Shown here: piece after piece, positions 1 through 10,990 of the stretch | How positions within the stretch are numbered: position 1 is the stretch's first letter | Layout of the letters: every line of letters begins with the position of its first letter | Assembly (NCBI GenBank): GCA_932294295.1 | Contig: OW028580.1 | Coordinates: 11,375,374-11,439,373, forward strand | DNA from: Alitta virens | Lineage: Eukaryota; Annelida; Polychaeta; Phyllodocida; Nereididae | DNA length: 64,000 nucleotides | Direction: 5' to 3' | The notes under the pieces: model-generated | The model's input: only the letters and a program-made list of their open reading frames with translations | Databases searched by the model: none | What the model was told of the DNA's origin: nothing | Translations under genes and position numbers: made by a program

Positions 1-55
1 AATTTTTAATTTTGCCGTGATAATTGAGAGGTTTGCTTTATGAAATTAAAGTCTC

Positions 56-415
56 TTGTTAAGTAATGAAAAATTAATCATAAAACTACGGCAGTTCTGA
101 ACTAGGAAAAATACGGCAGTTCTGAACGAGCCAAAATAGCGTTTCTGAAGCTTATCTCATGAAAGCAGCTTAAAAGTTGTTGTTTTTTAAACTTATTATA
201 GTTGAATTATTTTTACTTTACAGTGCTAATTGAGGTTTTTAATTTATTAAATTACAAGTTTGTTAAAGAAATGAAAAAATAATTAGAAACTACGGTAGTT
301 CTAAACAAGAAAACTACGGCACTTCTGAACACGAAAAAACTACGGCACTTCTGAACGATAAAAATAAATAAAATACGGCAGTTCTGAACGAGCCCCAGCT
401 GTCCGCTTCTGAATG
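56..415. repeat. Short repeats with core TACGGCAGTTCTGAAC
   Basis: A 16-bp core occurs at 87-102, 112-127, 291-306, 315-330, 341-356 and 374-389, with one to three changes in some copies. Degenerate forms lie near 136-150 and 402-413. The larger context is duplicated too: the block from about 56 to 151 resembles the block from about 258 to 415, both starting with a similar A-rich lead and ending with a core followed by CGAGCC. The second block has extra copies of the core. The repeats lie directly upstream of the polymerase relic and may be part of that element or of its insertion site. No coding role is visible. Confidence 0.75.
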
Positions 416-437
416 TTGTATATTTTTTCATTTTTAG

Positions 438-3400
438 GTAGGTGCCGGCAAGCCCTTTACAATTGTGAAGAGCAAGACTACCAAAAAATGGAAACGAGGC
501 ATTGAGGAGAAAACATATAGGGCCACGTTTAATCAAGATAAACTCAGTGAGATATAATTATTTTATTTTGTCATTATTCACAGATTATTATATGATTATT
601 TATTTGGTCTAACAGTAATTTTATTACATTTTAAACTTAGGGGACAAGCTTCTCAACATGAAGCAAGACCTGGTGGACATGTTTGATGCTGTTATGAACA
701 TGTCCGCTCAGAACTATGATGCGAAAGACCATTTCCCACGCCTCACTCCCCGAAGAAATATTCATTCATCTGAGGGACGTTTCGAAAATTAATGGGGCCG
801 TCGTTATGGAGAGGTTTGAAAAGGTTTTAAACTCTGATTTGGATATGAGCGTAGATGACTCATTTGAAATTTCCATGGGCCTGATGAAACTCCATAAAGG
901 CGGGGGAGTGGGAAATGGTAGGGAAAAGCTGGAGGAAAAAGAGTGGACAAAGGCATCCTAAGGGACCTTCTAAGGTCACGGATGTCAGCCTAAAACGCCA
1001 CGGAGAGGCAGCAACATCATCCCCAGCAGTGGCGGCATCAGCGGCTTCCAGCAGCACCCCGGCCCCCGGAACACCAACGTCTCCTGGGACACCAAAGTCT
1101 CCTGGGACATCGACTCAGAGAGGAGACACCGGAAGAAGAACCCATGGCCTACCAAAAAAGGGAGGTAAATGTCTACCTTTGTTTCCACATTTGAATAGTA
1201 CTGTATATAGCTCAATAGTTAACAAGAAAGACATTGTTGAAATTGTATCAGAAGAGGGTGAATTTGTGTGCGCTGCTAAAAGCATTGTTCCCCTGTTGTT
1301 AGTGAGGTTTCAGGTGAGCATTTTGAAGACACAATTTTTCTATATTATGTAGATGGTCATTTTCATGCCGTAGTTAACCCTAATGCAATGTTTCCAAACA
1401 GTAGACTGTGCATGGATTGCTTTGCAGTCTATGGGGTTAAAGAAAAAACCAACCTTGCCCCTCAGCTATAAAAATGTCAAGTTTCGTGTGTAAAAGAAAA
1501 GTGTGTGTCTATGGTGAGACAGTAATTTGCCCCGACTGCCACATGACATGCAGAAATATGCCTTGTTTTGAATCTCACAAACAGTCGCACAGTTCTTCAG
1601 AATCTCTTTGTGATAAAAGAAGAAAATGTAATGACTGCGGAAAAATTGTGTTTCTTAAAGAACAAAATTTCTCAGATCATGTCTGTGGTCATTAAAAGTG
1701 CGTCTATTGCTCTGAATTTGTATCAACAGACCATCTGTGCTACCTAAGGCGAAAAAAGATTAAGTTAACTTCAGGTAAATTTATTTTTTTTGATTTTGAA
1801 ACTATGCAAGACAGCGTTTTCCAGTGTGAAAATGGTTATGTTAAAAGGGGCTCAACCGCTGGTACAAGCTGTACAGTGTGTAAAGATGACTATGAGTGCC
1901 CCTCTTGTAGGACTTGTGTTAATTGTCGTTCTTCAAGTTGCAACAGAAATTACCATGTACCAAATTATGTAGTTAGTCAATCTGCCTGTGATACTTGTAA
2001 AGATGACATATTGACAGAAGAATCTAAGTGCTTGGACTGTGGTAACTTATGTTCCTCCTATCAGAATATGAAATCAAAAAATCTCCCACACATAGGCCTG
2101 TGCCTAAATAGCTGGTGTGGAAATAGAGAGGTAATCTTTAAAGGTGAAGATAAAGTTTTTGAATTTTGTTCTTGGTTGATTTCACCTTTACACAAAAATT
2201 ATGTAGCCATTGCTCACAATGGGAAGGGCTTTGATTTTTCATTTATTTTAAATTTCTGTGTAAGTGAAGCAAGGATTAAACCTCAGTGCGTATTCGCTGG
2301 CTCAAAAATAATGTGTATGGATATTAAAGATGATATAAATCTGAGGTTCATTGACAGCCTTAATTTCATGGGGATGAGTTTGAAAAAACTTCCCAATGCT
2401 TTTGATTTAAAGCCTGAAAGGGAACTTGAGGGGGATATTTCTGAACTATTCAAGTCAGATTTTCCTCACTTTATGAATACAAAAGAATATCAAGATTACA
2501 CAGGAGAGTTTCCTCCCCTTTCCATGTAAAGTCTTGATAGAATGTCTTCAAGTGAAAGGGCAGCTTTCACTTCCTGGCATGAGAGCCAGTGAGGGAAGTT
2601 ATTCGATATTCAAAAAGAACTGCAGGCTTATTGAAGGTTAGATGTTACAATTTTAAGATTAGCTTGTTTAAAATTTGGACAAATTATTAAAGATATTACA
2701 ACAGTCACAAGTGATGATGGTGAAGTGCTTGGGATTGTTGATGTTTTTTAACACATTACCATTGCCTCTGCCTGTATGCAGATATATAGGGTTAATTTTA
2801 TTCAAGAAAATCACAATATAGCTTTATGCGATGGACGGAGTGGGGAAGCTACTTTTAAGGGGGGTAAATGGTTATTCCAAGACGAGTCGATTTCTCCAGA
2901 GGATATAATCGATAAGAAATTTATATTCTCAAGTATCGCCCAAGTTCCCGCCCAAGGCTATGTGAGGAGTAGCAACCATTCTAATAAATCAATTGTGTGG
3001 CTAGAGTGGGAATATAAAAAGATTGGCTGTCAAATCAAACATGCTAGAAATACAGGAGAGCTTCTTGTAAGGTGCGGGAGTTCCAAATATTTACTGGATG
3101 GCCATGACAGTATTGATAAAGTGGCCTACGAATTTAATGGATGTCGTTACCATGGGTGTTACTGTATTCCTGACCGTAAGCTTAGAGACCCTCGATCTGG
3201 GTTTATGATGGATGAGCTTAATAAAAGCACCAAGAGAAAGGAAGCTGATCTTAAGTCATTAGGCTTTGAAGCAGTTTTCCGAAGATCTGGATATACCTGA
3301 GCGTATGTCCATCCGTCAATCTTTTTTTGTCAGGAGATCTGAGGGTTTTTGTTTACATTACAAGTGTAAAGATGATGAGGAAGTGCATTACCTGGATGTC

Positions 3401-4658
3401 TGTAGTATGTATCCATTTTTGAACAAACATAACAAATAATTGTAAAGCACCCTGAAATAATTTCAGCAGATTTTGATTACAGCATGAAAAGTTATTTTGG
3501 CATAGCTCATGCTAAAATTTTGCCCCCAAATGATATATACATTCCAGTACTTCCCCTCAGGTCTAATGGTAAATTAACCTTCCCTCTTTGCTCTGCTTGT
3601 GCAGTGTCTAGAAATGTTTTAATATGCAGCCATTCAGATTCAGAAAGGGCCATTACGCGGGTTTATTGTACCCCCGAAATAATGGCTGCTTTAGATAGTG
3701 GTTACAAAATTTTGAAGATTTATGAGGTTTACCGTTACCCCCATACTTCTCAATATAACCCTGATACAGGAGAAGGCGGCCTGTTTACAGACCAAGTTAA
3801 TCTGTTCATCAAAATTAAGACAGAGTCGAGTGGTTACCCCCATTGGGTTGAGACAGGCGGTGACAAAGACATTTATATTAGATCTTACAAGGAAAAGGTT
3901 GGGGTAGATTTAGACAAAGACAAAATACAAGCAAACCCTGCATTGAGAAGCATTGCCAAAATATTTCTTAATTCATTCTGGGGGAAACTTGGGGAAAGAA
4001 ACAACAAAGTTAAAAAACAAAATTTGTTTCCGATACTGCAACCTTGGCTAAACTTCAGAACAACTCTAAATATGGTATTTTAAACTTTCATGTTATACAG
4101 TAACACCACAAACGAGATTTTAGCATCATTAACTACTTGCTATGGCCATTTAGAGTTATTAAAACATATGAAAGTTGTTGGTAGCAACATCCTTTATTGT
4201 GACACCGACAGCTTGATCTTTGTGACAAAGCTTTATACAGATGATAACGGTGATACAAAATATTCTAATTACCCTCCTTTGGGTGCTTAGGGGATCTGAC
4301 GAATGAACTAGACCCCGGGGTTCGCATAACTGAATTTGCCTGTGCAGCCCCAAAATCTTATGCCTTTAGAACATCAGCCAAGAAAGAGACAGTGAAGTTC
4401 AAGGGTGTCATAGCAAATTCTTTAAATTCCAGAAGAATACATTTTCAAGCTGTGAAAGATTTGGTATTCAATTTTGATTCTGATGTGACCCTTGATGCAC
4501 AAGTACAATTTAAAAGATCAAAATTTGAAGGAATAATTTATAACGCAGATTTAGTTAAAAACCTGAAGTGAACATTTGATAAACGTAAAATTTTACCAAA
4601 CCTGGATACCGTACCCTTCGGCTACAATAATGCAATGGATTTAGTTTGTTATTCTTAA
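438..4658 (+). pseudogene. Polinton/Maverick-type protein-primed family B DNA polymerase, decayed copy
   Basis: Family B polymerases of this kind copy linear element DNA from a protein primer and carry a 3'-5' exonuclease. Motifs seen in order are: an N-terminal region (438-1300) with a Pro/Ser/Thr-rich stretch at about 1050-1115; paired-cysteine zinc-like segments at 1474-1760; Exo I FDFET at 1789-1803; Exo II with HN..GFD at 2215-2235; an Exo III region near 2629-2643 that holds a stop; YEFNGCRYHGCYC at 3127-3165; polymerase motif A LDVCSMYP at 3392-3415; motif B NSFWGKLGE at 3970-3996; motif C DTDS at 4201-4212; and a C-terminal segment ending at 4658. In-frame stops lie at 1693, 2527, 2593, 2632, 2749 and 4569. 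Reading-frame changes lie near 740, 950, 1300, 1465, 3275, 3437, 4015, 4095 and 4283. It cannot make a full protein. No integrase, ATPase, protease or capsid gene is seen beside it, so this is a fragment or continues left of the window. The Polinton assignment is firmer than a split between Polinton and adintovirus. Confidence 0.88.
547..640 (+). other. Probable 94-nt intron inside the polymerase relic
   Basis: The stretch begins with GTGAGA and ends with a pyrimidine/T-rich tract and TTAG. Removing it joins two open segments in frame (phase 1), 438-546 and 641 onward, and the joined text looks like one continuous N-terminal region. The upstream segment is itself preceded by a T-rich tract and AG at 436-437, so a further intron may lie upstream. 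Splicing is inferred from the signals and the kept frame only. Confidence 0.5.
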
Positions 4659-5280
4659 TAAGATCACGGAGATATTGAATCTGAATTATGTTATGTTTAT
4701 TACTTATATTGTATAAGGTGTAATTATATGTAATATATGTCTGAATATGTAATAATGTTATTAATTATTTGTTATAGGTCTGAAGGACCCAAAACCAAGA
4801 TCACCAAGCCACTATCAGTGTTACATCCAGCTATAATGCACGCACCTAGCTTTAAGATTATTTATTGATTAATTGTTATAATGTACTGCTTGACTTATGT
4901 TGTTACCATTTGGGTACTATTATTTAATTATCTACTAAAAATTTTAAATAAAATATTAATTTACTAAATTTACAATATCTTGTTGTTTAGTTATTGATAA
5001 AAAGAGTGTCTTAAAAGAAATATCTAAAGAATGGCAATAATGAGAATATCTAAGAAAGAAATAGATTAATGGGATATTCTTAGGGGGCAGCTCTCAGCCC
5101 TGCCTTTGATCACGCAAACCTTAAGTTTTTTTATATTAATAAACTATCCCCTCAGGGACATGCATTGTCCATTGTCCATGCATTGTCCCTCCTTACTTTC
5201 GCGCAATCCCCTTGGGGTTCATATTAATTAATCCCCCGCTGACTTCATTTGTGTATATCTTTAGTTATTCAAAAGCTCCT
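4659..5280. other. AT-rich flank of the polymerase relic
   Basis: No gene is recognised. An AATAAA lies near 4946, and the stretch is AT-rich with short repeats such as a doubled TGCATTGTCC near 5160-5190. It could be the 3' flank of the polymerase relic. Confidence 0.4.
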
Positions 5281-5309
5281 TGAGGGGTGTAAATATTAAT
5301 ATTAATAAT

Positions 5310-5565
5310 TAATAAGCCCCTACGTGGCAGCACCTTTCACAACCATAGTTCCTTAAAGCACCTGGGGGATATTTTTTATATAAATTATCTTCCCACCGGT
5401 GGAGGCACCTTGCAGAGCCCTAGTACCTTGTATATATCGATAGTCCCTCAAAAGCCCCATACGTTACGTGGCAGCACCTTTCACAACCATAATTCCATAA
5501 AACCCCTGGAGGCATTTATTATTATTAATTATCTTCCTCCAGATGGCAGCACCTTTTAGACCCCC
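5310..5565. repeat. Tandem repeat of about 72 bp, four diverged copies
   Basis: The motif GTGGCAGCACCTTT, or a close form, recurs at about 5324, 5399, 5468 and 5543, giving spacings of 69-75 bp. Copies one and three share a long flanking match that includes CACAACCATA. The units also share an AT-rich part ending in ATTATCTTCC. A poly-C run follows at about 5560-5573. Confidence 0.7.
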
Positions 5566-5653
5566 CCCCCCCTAGTTCATAAAAACCCGGTAGGTGGTGT
5601 TTGACGACTGTATAGCTAACATCCTACTACTATTCGTCACCCTAAAGCAAAAG

Positions 5654-6055
5654 TTGCCTAAGTCATTTTTTGGCGAATTTCAGATTTTCTCACCAGGAGG
5701 AGCAAAATATCAAATTCCATTATTGAAAAAAATTCAATGTGACTGTTCCAATTTTAACCCCTCAAAAACGAAATTATATTATTGCCTAAGTCAGTGTTGA
5801 CTTAGGCAAAATTGATTTTTGACTTAGGCAAATTTTGCATTAGGCAAATTTTGTAGGAATTGACGTGTGAGGATGGGCAAACGAAAGAGGAAGGTAATTA
5901 TGATGTGAACAGCTAGATTGTATTTGCAATTGTTGTGCATCAAACTATTATTTAATAGCTAAGACACTTTTGAAAGTTCTAGAACTGAATATTAATGGAT
6001 AACATAGCAAAAACAAGAGTATACACCTGTTTTAACTTTTCGTTGACTTAGGCAA
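5654..6055. mobile_element. Possible MITE with TTGCCTAAGTCA inverted repeats
   Basis: TTGCCTAAGTCA opens the interval at 5654-5665 and its exact reverse complement closes it at 6044-6055. A further pair forms a perfect 12-bp hairpin with a 4-nt loop at about 5784-5811. Extra GACTTAGGCAA or TTAGGCAA copies follow near 5820-5840. There is no coding capacity, which fits a non-autonomous element. No clear target-site duplication is seen, so the exact ends are uncertain. Confidence 0.5.
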
Positions 6056-7260
6056 TTTCTGCATTATATTTTACACTGTCAGAATTATTGTTTTGATCGA
6101 AGTAAGAGAACAAAAGTTCCTGTCATTTAATGGTCTGAAATGAAAAAATGAGTTCAACAAATGTGTAGACATTATTTGTGCAGGATAACATCATAATAGT
6201 TGTCAATAAGAATGCTGTATAAAAATGCAGTTTAAAAAAAACTGCAAGATGATCTTGTCATGATGCAGTAGGCCTACAGAAACACCCTGTCAGCACATGA
6301 TCATGATGTCATACATCACTAATTTAAATTTTATACCTGTCTGATTCATCTGTCTTTTATCATTTTAATGGATACATATAGTTTGGACTATACATAAACT
6401 ATTCTTGTGTATAACTGCACTCTTCACCTGTCAAATTTTGTATCGAGTTGATACAGTATTTGTCAATAATATCTATATATTATATATAACACTTTTTAAA
6501 CTTTTTGTGTTTAAAATGGGTGATCCGTTCGGTATTCCAATGCCATGTTTCAGTTTTCAAAGTGAGGCTTTGCAGTATAATTTTCTTAATTTTTTTTTTT
6601 AGATATATATGTCAACATTGCATTTGAACAGGGGCGCCAGAACTTGGAGGGGGGGGGGGGGCAGGGGAGTCAGCTGAAATTTTGTCAGTAAGAATTGCAG
6701 TCCGTTCGTGAATTCACCTGTGTTCTGAGATTTGCTGTACAAGCCTAAGTGAACTAGATAAATGTCATGTGATGTAGACCTTAGATATTAAACCAAGATA
6801 TGCATATATCTGATCTGATGCAATACAAATTTATAATTATTATGATCATCATTATTTGCAAATACTCCCATCTTTAATTATTTGACAAGTTGATGTTAAA
6901 ATGCTTACTGGGTATTCATTAAACACATATTAAGAATAACTATTTGTAACTAAATTGATTGTTTGTACCCATGTAAGCTCATGTATGCCTACATTTGATT
7001 ATGTAAAATAATAAGGAAAAACTCAACAGCACAATTTCTCATCAACATAAATTTTGTAATTAATTAAAAACATTGCAATGATTCAACTATTTAAATTTGT
7101 TGCATAATGCAATGGTTATCACGATGTTCCAAGTCTACATTTGCAGGCATTAATTAGCATAGGTCCGAACAGTCTGCATGGTCCGCAATTTACGGCACAT
7201 GATGAGCAAAGGTTTCTGGGAAATACCAAGTGAGCGATATTATGAGTATTCGCCAGTATC
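6056..7260. other. Intergenic, no gene recognised
   Basis: AT-rich sequence with scattered short ORFs that show no recognisable domain. It contains a poly-T run near 6588-6600, a poly-G run near 6648-6661 and one copy of the palindrome TAGGCCTA at 6269-6276. Confidence 0.5.
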
Positions 7261-7263
7261 TAT

Positions 7264-7570
7264 TATCCAGCCCAAAGACTTGATGTCTTTTCAATAAGTC
7301 GTAGGAGTGTTCGGCGAGCGGCTAGCCCAAACCTATTGGGCCAACACGATATCCAGCCCAAATATGCAATCTCGGCAGATATGGATATTGGCAGCAACAC
7401 GCTGCTACTGCCCAAAGACTGCATCCAAGTCCAATATCCCAAAATAGGTGTCCCGTTGCTATGCTGAGATTGCATTTTGGGCTGGATATTATGTCCTTTA
7501 GGCGAAACCGCAAGCCTTTAGGCGAAACAGCTAGTCTTTTGGCGAATCAGCTAGCCTTTGGGTGAGCACG
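7264..7570. repeat. Foldback element and adjoining 20-bp tandem array
   Basis: ATCCAGCCCAAA occurs at 7265-7276 and again at 7351-7362; its inverse (TTTGGGCTGGAT) lies at about 7476-7487. The arms extend inward through GCAATCTCGGCA at about 7366-7377 and its near inverse at 7462-7473, so most of the 7350-7490 interval can fold back on itself. Right after it, GGCGAAAC-like units start at 7501, 7521, 7541 and 7561, a clean 20-bp period with increasing divergence. This looks like a small non-autonomous DNA element. Confidence 0.6.
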
Positions 7571-9430
7571 CCCAAAGTTCCTATGACTAATAGAATAGTT
7601 CGAGTTAATTATCGCTCGGTAGTTTTACTGTGGCGACCTCTATAAGACTTGAAACAGCGTGATTATGCAACAAAGTATTAGACCATCTCTGCACTAATTC
7701 ACAAGAATTAAGTTAGGCCTACATGGTTTAAATTATAATCATATATGGGTATAATCCATTAAATGGGCCCCAAACTGGAAAATTCTGTCCACTGATTTCA
7801 AAATCGCATATCTTCGTAAATAATGATTCGATTATCAGTATCAATTATGTGTTTTATGATAAGAAAACAACGTTGATGTCTCTAAAGAAGAGAATTTCTA
7901 ATTTCAGGTCATATGCCCTGAAGTCCATAAAATTTGAATGTCCGCACCCCTGCCTTTGCATACTGAAATTCTCATTGTGATCTACAAAATCCATATAGAG
8001 CTCTCAAATCTTTTTTTATTCAATAGAAATAAAATATGCTTTGCAGATATTACTTAAAACTCTGTTCATGTATGGTATGCAATTTTAAATGACCAGAAAT
8101 ATGTGTCCTCAACGTTTGAAAAAAATTTATAACACCGTTTACAGTGATCGACTTTAAAATCTCCCAGTAGATTTATAGGAAAATATTTATATTATTGATA
8201 CCAGAAAGTGCTAAGATCAGTGGAATGTTTCTTGAGACAGAAATAAATGTTTCTGGAATTATTTATCTGTATGATATAGCAGTTACACATATTTAATTAG
8301 GCAAGGGAATAAAAAAATAATTACAACTCTGTTTACTGGTTTCCTGTCTACAAATTTTTAGTATCAATATATATCACCCATTTCTCATCTGCGGTATTGA
8401 TTCAAAAATGTATGAAGTGATAAAAGAACATTAAAAAAATTCCACCACAATGACAATGATGATGAACATGCCAATTAAAGACATGAAAGTATTCGATTAT
8501 AATTACTGTCAATCACGCCAGCTTAGTCTGGATTTATAATATTTTATTATATTAAGCCATAATTTTTATTTTATCATCATTATTAGCGAATGCTCCCATC
8601 TTTATATATATATGATTTTATTCGCATAAAATAAGAATGCAGCACATAAATATATGAAATTTAAGAATATTTAAGTTATGTCATGGCAGTTATCTGAAAG
8701 TAGAAATGAAATTAAATAAAAATCAATTTTATGCTTTTAATAATTTAAAAAGAGGTACGCACAATTAAAATTACATACTGAATAAAATCAAAATATTTGT
8801 ACCAATAATCAATTTAAAGCACAATTAATATTAAATTTAATTAATGAAAACATTGGTTCGATTCTCGTAAAAAAAATTGTGGGTAGAGGAAGTAGATAGA
8901 AGAATATACGCAAGGTGGGGCCCCTGTGCAATACCACGACGCCACCTGTTAGAGTCTACACTTACTTATTTCTTGTTCTGAAATATCTTGTTTGGAAGGT
9001 GTGAAGTGCCATTGGCATTAGTGTACTTCTGCAAGTCATTAAGTAATTCACATGGGCTACAATACTGCATCGTTTTAGCTGTAATATCTATTAAATGCTA
9101 ATTTATGGTAATGTTTGAAGTCAAATGCCATGTCAATACTAAGTCAAATGCTATGTTTGAAGTCAAATGCTAATTTTTGGAAATGTTTTCAGTTTTAAAA
9201 TGTAAATGCAAGTGCAAATGTTGCAATACAATGCCAGAGCAAATGCAAATGTAAGATTTGAACAAAAACATTTAAATGCACAATGCAAATGTGATTAATA
9301 ACAGCAATAATGTGGTTCTGTTAATATTAGTTTAATTTTTAATGGACCGAAACCCACTCCATAGCAAATTCTGACCCATAGAAATTAAAAATTTTATATC
9401 GGCATAGGCATTTATTTCTCACGTCACACA
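7571..9430. other. Intergenic, no gene recognised
   Basis: AT-rich, non-coding. Short direct repeats of AAGTCAAATGC occur at about 9120-9170, in a stretch otherwise rich in AAATG words. TAGGCCTA occurs at 7714-7721. No long ORF or RNA gene is recognised. Confidence 0.5.
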
Positions 9431-9436
9431 CTTTTT

Positions 9437-10990
9437 GGTATCGTAAAGTGGGGTCACTCGCTTTAGCAAGCTTTTCATGATAAACAGAAAAAAAATTAAA
9501 AATATTATGGAACCTATTATGTCAATATTAGGGGACCAGCCAGGCAACAGGATGCTGGAGTAGGCCTACTGACATTCTAACTTGTGTTTGAGTATATCTT
9601 TTTTTTATATCTGGCATCTAGACCTATGACACAATAGATCTATAACTGATTTGTTTCCAATGTCAGATATATATTACCATATGTAGAGCTATAATACTAG
9701 CTCTATGATATTACGAACACTACGTTTGAGTGTGAAAGCAATTAGAGGACCCAGGCGGGGTAGTTTTGCAGGCGCTTTGATTTGATTGGTTGTTCAAATA
9801 TGACGAACCCGTCGGGGGCCTCTTGACTTTTTTTAATGTATTCGACCTCAGAATTCTCATCAACTAACATTCACCTTAATTTAAAATCCTTGGTTACAAT
9901 TCCAAAGTTCATTAGAATTTAGCATAATTGTAACTATTGAGTATTACTGCCGTAAAAAAAAGAAACACATCGTTCGTTTCACTGCTCAGGCGTGCTATTT
10001 ATAAAACACAGCCTACACTTCAAAAAAAAAAAAAAGAAAAGGGAGCATAACCAGATTTTGTGACGCAGTGGGTACAGCACTCGGAATTACAGATGCACGA
10101 CGGCACTGACAGTGGTTCGAATCCAGCTCAGAAATATACTTTTTTATTCTTTTATCATAATTCACACAAGTGTCTGAAATCAATCTAGAGCTCACTTCAG
10201 TGAAGGGAGCTCTAGACTAGACCAGTGTCACCATATTGTTCACATTGCCAGATATCTATTCTTTTTTTTTTAAAGAATTTTCTTGTTAATCAAGACACAC
10301 ATTTTATTGTCTGCACACTTCCCTATTAACTGAAATAATATTTTGTGGCAGGCACAGCCAAAATTAGCGGATGGCAGCTTCTGTTTTAAGTAAAGTTTAA
10401 AAGTGCTCATTTCAGCATTCATTCCTTGACAAAAACGAAATCACTTATCAGTGCTAATTGCTCACTATTTTTTGGAAGAACGAATCTGTGGCCAATGTGA
10501 AAAACTTTTTTAGAATTTTAGATTCATGTTGTAGGCTTAACAAGAAAAGCTCTCCTTTAAAAAAAGGCATCTGTACCAGACTTGTTTGAAATTTTGGTGA
10601 TAGTAGATTGTGTTGAATATAAATGTTGGCCATGTGGTCAATCCCCTGTAAGACCCATGTTGTGTAGCTTGTTTTATTGCAGTAAAATATCATGGTTATC
10701 GATTCAATGATGTCTAAAATGTTAATCTATAGATGCATTTTGCATACATGTGTTAACCAAAATTTTGGCTAAAATCGGCCGAAACTGGTCATAGAGCAAC
10801 AGAGCTATATATATGAGCATGCACAGAAAGTGATGATGAAACTTTACCAATCTTCCAATACCTGATCACAGAAGTACCTCTTAAGCAGTCTATAGATTTA
10901 GATGATACAAAAATAATAGAAACTCATTCATGAAATTCAATTAAAGTCACCCCACCCCGCCTGCTAAAGTGACCCCACTATGCGGTAATA
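9437..10990. mobile_element. Candidate inverted-repeat DNA element of about 1.55 kb
   Basis: The left edge contains AAGTGGGGTCACT followed by CTTTAGCA (about 9449-9470). The right edge contains TGCTAAAGTGACCCCACT (about 10963-10980), which is its imperfect inverse with a small indel. A second, weaker pair of G/C-rich words occurs near 9757 and 10946. No transposase is visible. A SINE-like unit sits inside. The pairing could be a coincidence of two related repeats. Confidence 0.3.
10045..10135 (+). mobile_element. tRNA-derived SINE head (A and B box)
   Basis: An A-box-like TGACGCAGTGGG lies at 10061-10072 and a perfect B box, GGTTCGAATCC, at 10114-10124. The spacing of about 50 nt is typical of RNA polymerase III internal promoters. 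The flanks do not form a clean tRNA acceptor stem, so a SINE head is more likely than a functional tRNA gene. An A-rich run lies upstream at 10021-10040. Confidence 0.6.

Noticed and set aside
8853..8870. B-box-like GGTTCGATTCTC
   Set aside because: No A box at a suitable distance upstream, so a SINE or tRNA is not supported.
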